Below are positions 12,601-24,200 of a DNA stretch of 64,000 nt, piece after piece (position 1 is the stretch's first letter; each line of letters opens with the position of its first letter). The stretch lies in the NCBI RefSeq assembly GCF_001949145.1, contig NW_019091517.1, positions 465,457 to 529,456 of the forward strand, in the 5' to 3' direction. The notes below the pieces were generated by a model. That model saw nothing but the letters and a program-made list of their open reading frames with translations. It made no database searches and was not told the origin of the DNA. The position numbers and the translations under genes are program-made. This DNA is from Acanthaster planci (lineage: Eukaryota; Echinodermata; Asteroidea; Valvatida; Acanthasteridae).

Positions 12601-14371
12601 TGTAGAGGCTCAGATTATATACAGTCAACTCAGACTGGGCAAAGATGTCCTGAGGTAGGCTGGTGATGGTTGCTTATTGCACTCACCTGCAATCTTACTG
12701 GTTCTCTGTACTGGTTGAGCAAAATCTGATGTGTAAAGTACTGTATTTTATTTTTGGCTGCTAATTTTGATATCCCTACTAAGGCAAACAGGAAGCGTAA
12801 AGTCATGCGTTTCTTCGGTTACAACTCTTCCTTCTGTTGTCTTCTATGAAGAAAAGGATGTAAGGTTTGTTTAGACAAAGAAGCTTGTCTTATTTCCTTG
12901 CAGTCTGCCTGAGACTATGTTCCATATGATGTCATGCCAATGAGCAGCACAAGATAACCTAAGTGTCCCTTATCTATTCATTTTATGTGGCTTGCATTGA
13001 ACGGCATTATGTGAACACTTTTTCAAGTCTTTGTATTTCAAGAGAAAAGCATGCCGTGCAGGTGAGAACTTTGTTGAAAGCTGGCATCACATGACCACCG
13101 CATTCAGTTTTGTCAAACAAGTGCCTCAAGGTCTGACCCAAAGTGTTAACAGCCGACAGTCAATTGGTAACTTTGATTTTTCTTAACAGGAAAAAGTATT
13201 TGGAAGAGTCTGATGCTGGAAGTGCTGTGTCCAGAAGGGAGCCAGAGGAGGACTCTGGTAATGGCACAGAAGATGATGCCAACTCACCACCGGCTGTCGT
13301 CACTAACTCAGGTTGGTTGGAATTTAGTTTACATCCTAAATTACTCATCTAACTGTACCACTACAATTCTGTTTCTTTTTTTTTGGTAATGGCTGCTCCT
13401 GGAATGCCCCTACATTAAAATCAAGCATGTGATTTGTGAAATTCCCTATATATCACTGCAGAGGAGCAGCCTACTTAGAATATTTATGAGTATTGTGCAC
13501 ATGGACACAAATGGGAGCAGCCTTGTAATCCTGAACCTGTGGGGAAAATCGTTTGGAGTTGAAGCTTTGTTGATGTTGCCTCAGCCTGTACATTTTGCCA
13601 TCTGACACTGATTCAAGGGCGGATCCGGGGGGGGGGGAACAATTGGGGCCATGGCTCCCCCCAAAAATGACGAGGACTTTTTTGTAATCAGTCAGCATGA
13701 AGATATTAAGTGTCTTATACATGGAGGTTGTTTTGTATGGAGAGAGCCATTTTGTTCAGAAAATTGTTTCTGAGCAGCTGCTTAGCTGGTGTGATCAGTT
13801 AATGCAAAGTGCACCAGGGGCACTGCTTGTTTTGGCACCCCAAGAAATTTGGGTCTGGATCCGGTCTTGCACTGATTGTGAGAATGCTGCTTCATTCGTC
13901 TCATCCTACCGGCCTAAGCAAACGTGTTAGTGGTTAGTTGGCTCTTGCAGTGATCAGGAGTATTTTTGTATTTCCTCATTGGCTGTGAACACTGAGCATA
14001 CACAGCTGACAATACCATGTTAGCAAAAAACTACAGGCTTTTGAAAAAGATAATCCATTATCCAACCTTCTCAGTCACTTTTGTTGAAGGTGGCATCATG
14101 CAAGCAGCGGTCACAAATGCATGCTCAGAAATTGCATCTGTACTCATTCTTAGTGGTCACAAAAATGACCATCGCACCCCTCTTGTGCATCCCAGCAGAC
14201 GGCAGTGTAGTCAGAACCCACAAGCCTTGCCACAAGACGGTGTCTTACCACGACTCCCGCATGGCCTCTGCTGCCACACTCCTGGATGTCATCAATGACC
14301 TGGAGAGGGCACACCTTGCCTTTCAGAGACGAGCTCAGGAAGTTAAGCAAGACAAAGACGAAAGAGCCTGA
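3673..14371 (+). CDS. RASAL1: RASAL1/RASA4 (CAPRI)-like Ras GTPase-activating protein, 3' part
   Basis: The product is a GAP1-family protein that switches Ras (and in this family sometimes Rap) off by accelerating GTP hydrolysis at the plasma membrane. Exons: 3673-3847, 4550-4736, 6026-6163, 7028-7166, 9560-9738, 10299-10436, 12094-12229, 12531-12654, 13190-13311, 14199-14371 (TGA). They join in frame into about 503 codons. Exons 1-4 are the RasGAP domain: LFRGNSLATK carries the arginine finger, and FLFLRFFAPAILSPKLF is the FLR signature. Exons 5-7 are a PH domain (FKKRYFWLS; TLYLQAKDVNEQQQWL). Exons 7-8 hold the BTK zinc motif, His-x10-Cys-Cys-x10-Cys (HPGAF..WTCC..VGC). The ELDPCK, RCPP and LGDW-DPLDPD stretches point to RASAL1/RASA4 rather than RASA2/RASA3. 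The N-terminal C2 domains are not in the window. The vertebrate gene duplicates cannot be told apart here, so the symbol means the ancestral RASAL1/RASA4 type. Confidence 0.9.
5463..5882. repeat. TIR-bounded repeat with 12-bp ends GTTTAACCCTAA/TTAGGGTTAAAC
   Basis: A 420-bp unit in the intron between RasGAP exons 2 and 3. The two outer 12-mers are perfect inverted copies of each other. Inside, variants of ctcaatcctcc and ggaggattgagg recur in both orientations (5477-5495, 5706-5727, 5766-5845). Related pieces appear near 8421-8480 and 27660-27690, so this looks like a dispersed family. No coding capacity is visible. Confidence 0.5.
8768..8794 (+). other. Candidate 27-nt cassette micro-exon of the RasGAP gene
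   Basis: Inside the 2.4-kb intron between exons 4 and 5, a pyrimidine-rich acceptor ending in cattcag at 8767 is followed by 27 open nucleotides and a GT donor (gtattt) at 8795. Exon 4 ends after codon position 1 and exon 5 begins at position 2. A 27-nt insertion keeps that phase and would add nine residues (about SAKHEFSKS) to the linker between the GAP and PH domains. Linker length varies in this family. There is no transcript evidence, and the donor is only moderate. Confidence 0.35.
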
Positions 14372-14377
14372 AAAAAT

Positions 14378-14383
14378 AATAAA
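14378..14383 (+). promoter_or_regulatory. Polyadenylation signal AATAAA of the RasGAP gene
   Basis: A canonical AATAAA hexamer begins seven bases after the stop codon. A second one lies about 55 bp further on (gtaaataaagg). The first would give an unusually short 3' untranslated region, so the second or a later site may be the one used. Confidence 0.4.
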
Positions 14384-16843
14384 CAAATGCCTTGAATCTA
14401 GCATTGTTGAGAAAAGATCTCAGTATTTTTGTGTAAATAAAGGAGTATTTTGTAAAAAACAAAAACAAAAAAACCCACTCACAATTTGTGCAATTGAAGA
14501 AAGCATATAAATTGCAATGCTGTATATTGGTGTCTGTCTCATCTCTGTGTAAAATTCTGCAAAATCTAGAGCCAGTAAACCATACAGTTTGAAAGACTGG
14601 GCATTTTGTAAATTCGGACTGCAACTCTCTACTGCTGTCTGTGCAGTTACAAATCTTGTCGATATCAAATGAAAGTTTAACTTCAATATCTCCTGAGAAT
14701 TTTTGTACTGATTTTTTTGCCTTGAACTTGGTCTTGTTCTCTTGAAGTGCATGAATCCTGTACCTTAGGCAGATTATCATCCTTCATGTTTAATACATAC
14801 TTTGAAAGAGTATTCAATCGCTTTTCTTTATCAGAAGTGTTTCAAAAATCTTTAAAAAAGCAAGATGTTTTGATAAATTTCCCTCTCCTCTCCCGTACCA
14901 TTCCACTTTGGGGCCTGATGTGCCAGATATTGTTTATATGCCACTGTATTTTTGCCATGCCAGATCTGGGCAGATTGAGGAAATGTTGAAAAATACCTCT
15001 GACGTTTTTATCAGTGACAGAGCAACTGATGTGTTGATGAAATTGTTATACGAGGCCAACTCTTGAGAGCGGGTGTCAATGAAATGGAAACATCACAGAT
15101 GATGTGGACTTCTCATTTTTGCAGGGCTTTAAAACATTTACCATCTCTCCAAAAATATTATCTATCAAGATGACCATTATCTGCAATATGCTTAGCAAAT
15201 CCATTTATTGTAAGCTTTGGATAGGAAAAATATTTGAGAAAATTTCTTTCCATATATCCAGTATCTTCTGCTGAACAGCTGTTTCACACTTCCATAATCT
15301 TTTAACCAACGGTATAGATTGTTAGACCAATTCCCCATCACAGATGTAAAATGGTGGTAACGTTGCTGGCTTGAGAACTGTGTGTCATTGTATAATGGTT
15401 CTGTGCTAAAATAATATTTAATGACATTGTGCCATTTGTTGAACACGTATTCACAATGTATGATTAAAATCATTCCAGAGCAGAATTTTGATTTAAACAA
15501 ATGTCAGATATTTAAGAGAAGAAATGTCAAATGAAAAGTTATATATTTTCCAAATTGTGGGCTGCACCTGTGACGGCTACTATTCTGTCATTAATCCATC
15601 AGTATTTTCATCCCACACAGCCTTAATTCTTTGAAAGTTATATATATATATATCTATAGATTGTATGAAGAAGAGATTGATTTATTGAAGAGATTGACTT
15701 ATTCATTCACATTTAAAAGTATTTGATGTATAAAGCAGAAAGAGTGCAACCCAAATGCGTTACATTTATAATCTGAAAAAAAGAAGAAGCAAGCACGTGT
15801 GTTGTGCATGAAAGCTTTTAAGAACTGCACAATAGTACAGTTGTTCAAAGTGAGCAAGCTGAAACATTATTAAAAACTGGAAAAGACCATCGGTGTGATG
15901 GGCAGGTCTTACCGTGTTCTTTGAATTTTATTTTGGTATGCCAGTGTTGCATTGACATTTATCATTTCCTGTTGAAATGTTTATATTCCTATACCTTGAT
16001 ATTCATTAAGAAAATAATGCCATTTCACTTGTGTTTATGAAAATGCCATTTATTAACAGTTGACAGTTCACAAAGGTTGAAACAGGTCATGTGTATACAA
16101 ACAAATCTGAACTTAAGCACTTAACAGAATGCACAGAACTCTCAAAGAAACTAAAAACCTTTTGTAATGACTGCTGTTTTTAAATGGGAGAAAAGTGTTG
16201 TAGTCTTCCAAGATAACTGGGAATATTCTTTTCTGACAACTACATGCACACTCTGCAATTACCTCATAAAACATGAACTTGGCTTAAATATGTACTTTTT
16301 AAGCAATGCTAAACTTGTGACACATGGCGCATGAATGTATTTGCCCGTAGTTTTGTTAGTGATCTAATTTTACATTACAAATTCGCTTTAGTAAATTGAC
16401 GATCTACTCTTTGATGGATATGAAAAAAGCAAGAATAACATCGAGGATGTTACTATTTCTTTTGAAAACGATCTTTCCAGTGCATCACCCTTACGTTTAG
16501 CTTGTTGCACTAATAATCTACATTAACCCTAAAAACAAAAAAGTACGTAAAAAGTACAAAAAGTACGAAAAAAAAAAGGAAACACAAAATATTTGTAAGT
16601 CTAGTTGCTACAGTACTTGAGTTTCAAAACAAAGTAAATTGTTATGCACCAAGAAATGACATGCAGAAATGTCCTTTGCTTTCACACTCGTCAAGTAACA
16701 ACTATCCTCACACTTACTGGGAAGTCTATCATCAGTTCTCTAATGAAAGCTTGAGTAAAAATCTTGTAGATTATTGGTCTTCAACATGTCTTTGAAATAC
16801 CCATGAAAAACTGATGGCAAACAGATCACTGACTTATGTAACC

Positions 16844-17499
16844 AGGGCCTGAAATGAACGACGGCCACGACAGCCAGTGCCGTTGTTGCCCTTTGCACTG
16901 GCCAAGGTGCCCCACAAAAAATCTCCGTTCTCTCGACCAGTTTTACCTCTCCCCACTTATTAACTTTGACCGTTGTGCCTTTTTTCCATAAACATCCCTA
17001 CGCCTATTGAAAACACGAAAATCCTTGGTTTCAGATGCTTGCAAACCTATTGAATGTGTATTTCGATGTCATGCCAACCGATCAACTCTTAAAATCTCGC
17101 ACTTGTACATAAAAGCAAGGGTCCTGAATGTGCCGATACTTCAAGCTGTGACACCCCCGCTGCAAAAATAAATGCCTCTATTCGTGCACTCACATTCCAG
17201 CAGGAGTATGTGCAAAACATTTCACGTGCAGAGCTGCCCAACTTGCTCTTTCTCAGTACTAGTATGTGTGGTACACCATTCACATTGATTCATATTGAGG
17301 TCCGTGCACGAGGCATGCGTGTATGTTCTGATTGTCAAAACTTTTTGATGAATGAATATTGGCATTTAGCCTCCATGCTCCTTTTACAGATTTTATCTGG
17401 CCATGGTGCCCTCCCAACTGGCCGCGATGCCCCCTATAATTTTGCTTAATTCAAGGCCACAGCAGCCTTGCCCTATAAATTACAAAAATTCAAGGCCTA
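16844..17499. mobile_element. Non-autonomous hAT-like element with 8-bp target duplication
   Basis: The segment is flanked by the direct 8-mer ATGTAACC at 16836-16843 and again at 17500-17507. Its ends are imperfect inverted repeats (AGGGCCTGAAAT versus, inverted, TAGGCCTTGAAT). An 8-bp duplication is the hAT hallmark. The interior is rich in GGCC and GCCC words, similar to the smaller element at 21767-21955, but contains no transposase. It is therefore a deletion derivative or MITE, about 656 bp long. Confidence 0.55.
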
Positions 17500-18242
17500 A
17501 TGTAACCTGAAAATAATGTAGCAGTTTCAGGTAGTCTGTCCTGATATCAATTACACTATAAACAATGATTACACCATTAATTTTGTTGATGCTTCTGACA
17601 AAGAACCAACAAGGCAAAAAATGGTGTTCACAAAAAAAATGACCCACTCCTTTTTAAACAACTGTGACCCACCATCCCAAAACCAGGCTGAAGTCGGTAT
17701 TTGTGATGATGGACAAATCCTATCCTTCAGTTTTTTCACACTTTAATGCGATCCGTGTTAAATTCAAATTCTGTCTGCAGTAAGCTTCTTAGGTAGTGAT
17801 AGCTGTAAAACTCCCATGAAAATCTGAACAGTGGAAGTTCCACTATTTTAGGGTTGTGAAGTTACCTACTTCAGCCTGGTTTGGGCATCGTGGGTCACAA
17901 TTACAAAACAAAACTTGAATGAGCAGTGCCAGGACATTTGACTTTTAAGCAGAACAGACAGTTTTGACTAAGTACTGGTTCTGTACGGTGAAACAATAGC
18001 AAGAAAAGAAGGTAACAATGTACAACGCCCTCAAATCTCTCTTGGGAAAGAAGACACTGTACACTGACATTACGTCTGATCTGCAGATTTACAAAGATAG
18101 GCTTCTAATGGTTGCTTACTAAATAAAAAAAAAATCCATGTTTCATAATTACTCAACAATCGTCTAATTTTCAAGTAACGGCACCATGGTCCGGGAATTG
18201 CCATGGATCAAGCCAAACCTCTACGTGTAAGTCAATCACCAA

Positions 18243-21200
18243 TCAGAGCCCATAGAACTTGAGGCTGCGATCCATGCTGACGGAAGATACAAAGGTTGTG
18301 TGCTGGCCAAATCGAACACCAGTTGTCATGTCTGTGTGATCTGTGGTTCAGGAGGGGAAAGGGATGAATAAAGGGAAAGTTCAACAGTTCTTAATGCAGC
18401 TCAGGAAGGGTTGTTATTTGACTCTGTCCAGGGATGAGTGAAAGAGCTCATTTACTTAACTACAGTATCCCTAAGGAGTGTCATAATTGGTATGCATGCT
18501 TATCTCCACAAGTACAAAGCAGAGTCGGCGTTTATTTGAAAACGGCGTCCACATTTGCCGAGGGAATGTGAAAGTGGGGTCTCCAAGCTGCTGTTGACAT
18601 ACATTTGTGTAGACGGGTTTCACACAAGCAGCTTTGCAAATACAGTACAGGTCAGAATTTTAGCCGACATGCTAACACAATCAGTGAACCTGAAACGCTG
18701 TTCAATACACGCTTTGAGGTTGTTACTATGCATTGCTGGTCCAATGCATGATAAGCCTGACCCTAGACCTCATTATCTCGGCAGGGCTTGTGACCGCAGA
18801 CCGTAAAGGTGACCGACAACGTGTAGTGAACCACTGCACATGCAGAGCTGTCGCTCCAGCTTCATGTATGCATGTACACTGTACGTACATGTACTGTACA
18901 TGTACACTGTATGGCAGTGCAGAATAAGTGAAATCACATACATGTACATGTAGTGCCTGGCTGGCAAGATGATCGTCTTGAAGTATCAAAATGTGTATCA
19001 CAGCTGTTTTCTTTTAGTTTTGGATTGCGAAAGTTGTTCAGTCGGATTACATCTGGAAAACGTCAAATTTCAGTGAAACTGGCCACTAGTCCACCAGGTG
19101 TGTTTAAGCTACTACTACAAAACTTTTTCCCAAATGTAAGCTTTGAATTTTAAACTCACGGGATTGACTGGAATGATGACAATGCTTTTCTTTCTAGTTC
19201 TAACGCTAGATTGGTTTTAAGCAATTCCCGGCTGTGCGAGAAACTTTATCACAAATAAACAGTAACTACGAGAGAAGTCCATTCCTCAGCCAGAACTATT
19301 GTAACAATCTGATTTACAATGAAGCATTTCATATTTTATGGAATTTAGTTCATGTATCAGAATTCCAGTAAATTAAAAAAAAAAAAACACCCACTGAACC
19401 TTACGTAAATTTTTTTTATTATTTGCTGCCACATGTGCCACGACTATGCTGCAACCGAGCAATCACGTAACTACAACCACCCCAGCCACCAATCATAAAT
19501 CGAAAGAAGTGTATTGCATATTCATTTTGGTACTGCGCCAACAAATGCAAAGCTACAGCCCTTTCACATCACACTACATGCATATTTATGAAGTTCACCT
19601 GGGAGCTACTTTGTCCGTTGTGTGCAGCCGGTGTATGCACGTCACTAGCGCTGACCCGACTTCCTTTCATTTCGGTACGATCTTTGCCGTTTAGTTTGGT
19701 CCTAATACTGTCACAATCAGAGTGATTTTTAAGGTAGTTTTTCCAGCTCAATGGTCGAAAACTGATGGGAAAAATCCCTGTCTCACATTGAATTTATATT
19801 CACGCGATTTTGAACACACTGAGCTCGAGTACGGCAACAACTCTCTATGTGTATGCTAGAATCGCCGCTGTGGGGGCTGTCTTGACTAAAATTTGGCTAG
19901 GGGACCGGCGAGGTCAAACCCCTTTTATATTTTGTGGATTACTTTCAAAATAGTTTTCTCTAATTTAGGAAATGTTTTGTCATAAAAACTGCTAGTTATA
20001 CATGTAATTGTCTTGGTTGAAAAATTGACTTCACACTCAAGCATTTTCTGTGCCTGATTCAGAAGTTTAGGGAGCAATTCAGACATGGACCAAAAGTGTT
20101 GCCTGCATGGCACTTTCATCGATCCTAAATGGACAAACAAAACAATTTATCCTTGAAAATGTTTTTGTGATGCCTACTACATACAAGGTAAACTACTGAC
20201 AACATTTCCATGGAATTTGAAGATAACTTGAGCTGCAGTCAACCTGAATACTTTTCGTTGTGGTAAACTAGGAAAATGACTGCTCCGGTCAACAAAGGTC
20301 TGGCTGTTCTGGGTTTGCATGTAGCGTGTGCATGTTTATACTCAGCAGATAGGATTGCAGTGTCGGCATTCTCTGTTATGCAGGGGTCAGTGTGTTTCAT
20401 GTTTGCGGTTAACTCCTTTCATGTCTGTTTGACCCTATACACACTGACACGCTAAGCATGTTTGCGGGTCGGCTAAAATTCTGACCTGTACTGTAGTGTC
20501 CTAAACCAGCAATGGCATCCAACTATCAGCCTGGCATCTCTCTTTACCAACAGGGAGGAAGAACAAGCCCCAGAACTCAGGGTATCTCGACATCCAAACT
20601 ATTCTTGTCTTTTGGAATAATCTTTTTAGGAAAGTGAGTATATCCTGCTGAAGTTTTGTTCCTACCATGGTTCAAATGTTCTTGAATATGTCTCTGTTTA
20701 GTACAGGTATCATCACTATAGTAACATGAACTTTGACAAAGTTCCTTCCACCCATCAAAATCAAATCCACTACAAACCATAAAGAGTGGTAAAAGAAATT
20801 CTTTTCTTTTGGTGGCATGTAACCAAATACTCACCTGAGAAAACCTTGAGTTCCTGCCACTGTTTGCAGAGGTAAACTCTCAGATCAGTGCCAGCTACAG
20901 CCAAGTAGGTTCCACTTTGGTCAAAGCACAGTGACTTCACCTTGAAAAAAAGAGCAGCCAAATCAGCGTTAAATCAAGAGAAAATGAATGCTGATGATAA
21001 AACTTACTGTAGCTCAACATGAAAAAGGAATAATTTTTTTAAACTACATGCCTTGGATTACTACAGTCAACTCTCATTATTACGAAATCCGCAGGACCAA
21101 GTAGAAATGTTCGTTGCATCTCAAATTCGTCGTAAGTGGAACGCAGGGCAATGCATTGAATGAATAGGTCCAATTGTGTACAATGCCATTTACAATGTAC

Positions 21201-24200
21201 TGTACATGTACATCTGTACATGCATACACGTGAACATGGTTGATGCTCATGATGTCAAAAAGATTAATCAATGTGTGTAGAATAAAAACCTCACTGTCAT
21301 ATGACAACATGTTTAATAGTCATGTGAGATAAAAAGCAAATACTGTACATGTGAAAGCATTGATCCAGGGATTTTAAAAAGACATACGATTGCCATGGAT
21401 GACGACGAAGCTAACAGTAACTAAACGACATGCACATGTAGGTCTGTGTGTACCTGCAAGAATGTGAAGACTCATCAACTGGAGCTCCGTCCATGTAAGT
21501 AGTCTTTCCAACACAAATTGTGCCATAGAGAGACACTTTTGTTTGATTTTCCATCTTTGACTTTTGACACTAATTGCATTGATCACGATTGATCTATAGT
21601 CCGAGTCCACTCGCCCACTGCGGTGTGGCCGCCCGCGCTTGAAATGGTTGCTAAAGAAGCATGATGTCATGAAGGATTATTGTGATTAGATAGCTGTATC
21701 TTGCAAAATGTATGTCATGTAAATGCACAGTCGCATTGGTGAGTGCACTAGATCTTTTTGCAGCAACAGGGTTCGAAATTCACGACGGTCACGACGAGGT
21801 TGAACAGATTGTGTTTTGACAAATTTGCCTTTGGGCCCTTATCAATTTTTGACAATGGCCTGCGTGCCCTTTTAATTGGCCTTGGTGCCCCTGGAAATTT
21901 TGACTTCTCCAAGGCCAAAATGGCCTAGGCCCCTAAAAACGAATTTCGAACCCTGCAGCAATATGAACAATTCAGTGCTGGGTGATTAGTTTGGATCTTG
22001 AGATGCGAGAATAGTCAAACAAACTTATTTGGTATTTCAGTATTTTTATCAGAATTAGGATGGGAATTTTTGTTTGATGTTAGTGTAATCGGTGTAAAAA
22101 ATCATTGATTTTTGAATTGTGCACTTCATTTGTCATGAAGACAGGAAACTGGTAAGCGTGCGTAACGCATCTAGAGGGGCAGGTGATAAGTCTCGTGCTG
22201 CGGCTGGAAATTTTGTGGAAACAGGCTCGCTTTAAGTACAAGCAGTACAACTTCAAATTAAATTCATGAATACAGAAAACACAAATATAGACATGAATTC
22301 GATTTTTGTGAATGAATCTGCAGCAAATTCATGACGGCAGTGTTTTTCGACTTGCAATTGCAGAGCTGCATTCGTATACGATGTAGTGAACGCATGACCC
22401 TTCTTTGGCAGGAATTGTACACTGACTAGTTGCCGCATTTCCATCATGCCTTCTTTGGCAATGGCTTGGCACGGTGGGAACCAGTGTGTGGCACGGTGGA
22501 AACCAGTGTGGTGCACTGTGCACGTGTTTTCACCACTGCGATTCACAAACGTACGTTATAAATGGGTTGTCAACAATGGTTTTTCAGGCAACGGAGTCAT
22601 GAAAACCTTTTGTTGCAACAGGAATTTCGTACAATGTGATTTCGTCGTAACAGATTATTTCCCATAGAAATGAACACGTTTTCGCCAGGAACAAAGATGT
22701 GTGTTTGTTATACCAGAATTTTGTTGTCGCCAATTTCGTAATAATGAGAGTCGACTGTATATACTAAAGAAAGGGAGACAGTCATATATTCAACTTGCCA
22801 TTTGTGTTACTCATTCTGGCAAGCAAAGGCTATAAATGTGACAGTTTGGTATACCAGCAGCAGATACTCAAAATAAAGCACAAATAAATAAACCGGTAAT
22901 GACAATATGCATGTGTGAGAATTGCCCCATATCAGAGCAGCTGTGTGCCAACATACACGCACTGAACATGGTTGAAAATTAAACAGCCCTATAATAACTT
23001 CTGTTAATATCTAGTGTTCCACAAATCTTCAGTGGTTGAGAAGTCTTCAGAGGAAGGGGGGGGGAGAAGAAATCTGTACATATCATTTACCTCGTATCTA
23101 TCATCTAGGGTAATATTCTTGAAATTTTTCAGTTTGCGTAAATCCCACAGCTTGACCACGGCATCGTCGGCGGCAGTCGCCAGGTAGTAGCCGTTCTCGG
23201 AGAAGGCCAAGGCAGTGATGGGTCCCGAGTGGCCGGGGAAGTTGGCCACGTTGGTGCCCTCTTTCAAATCCCAGATTTTAATGATGCTGCTGCCGGTTCC
23301 TGTGCCAAAGATCAGACCATCAGGGTGGAACTGGGCACATGTCAGAGCTGCATGAAAAAAGAAGGGGGGGCATTTGTAAATAAATGACAAAAGCCTAAAT
23401 CCCTAGGACCTCATTTTGATCCCTTGATTTTGTAAGACTATGGAATGGCTACAACACTTCCATAGTCTTTCCTCTCTTCCTTAACCACTTGACGGGAATT
23501 TCTTCCCGAAAGCCGACTCGAAGAATTCCAGCCTCGCTTGGCCATGAAGGCCACCTGCCAAACCGCATATTCTCGGTTTGTGGCCCTGCGTGCTCTGCAC
23601 GCTTTGAATTACACGGTGAAAAGGCAATGAAACAATGCCCTCCTTTGTTAAACTGAGAAAAGTGCTTTCAATTTATGTTTAAAAGGGTTGAGGAAAAATA
23701 AACTTCTTTTCTGTTCACTATGTTCTGAACTTTGAAGGGTTTTTCAAAATTCTCACCATGCCCGATGGAGTCATCAGTGACCTTGGTCAGCACGCGACCG
23801 CTTGCGATGTCAGAGAATGCCCAGTGCTGATCTTCAGAGCAACTCAGAAGGTAGTCACCCGTGGCGTGCAGGCTCAGACCTGTGACCGGAGCATTGTGGG
23901 CACGGATGACTTGCTGGCAGGAGGCATTACCAACAAACCAGATGCGGATCGTCGTGTCCGGAGAGGAGCTGAACACGATTTCCTGTAATGGGTGGATTAG
24001 TTTCAAAACACACTCACATGCAACTGTAGTCTGTCATCATCATTTTCTACTAGTTTCTACTTTACTGGTCTTGAAGATCAGTTGACTATTTTTTTTATGC
24101 TTAGAACACTTTTCTCTATGCCATTTTTTAAAAAACTACTCACAAATGGTTTTTTATGCATAAATTCAATTACAATTTTGAACAGTGCAATGAAATAGGA

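Larger units (their letters stand above)
14372..18242. other. Convergent intergenic region between RasGAP and PRPF19
   Basis: This holds the two genes' 3' untranslated regions and spacer. Visible items are poly-A-rich stretches (16545-16580), a short (ta)n run near 15639-15655, and the hAT-like element at 16844-17499. Open frames on both strands (for example the 145-codon minus frame ending at 14343) have no recognisable motif and biased composition. I see no further gene. Confidence 0.6.

Noticed and set aside
3673-14371. Assignment of the RasGAP to RASA2/RASA3
   Set aside because: First impression from the GAP-PH-BTK order. The ELDPCK, RCPP, LLAKAVQ-IGNLG and LGDW-DPLDPD stretches fit the RASAL1/RASA4 branch better.
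14343-14780. 145-codon minus-strand frame
   Set aside because: It overlaps the last RasGAP exon and its 3' untranslated region antisense, is rich in Phe/Lys/Asn as expected for AT-rich non-coding DNA, and has no family motif.
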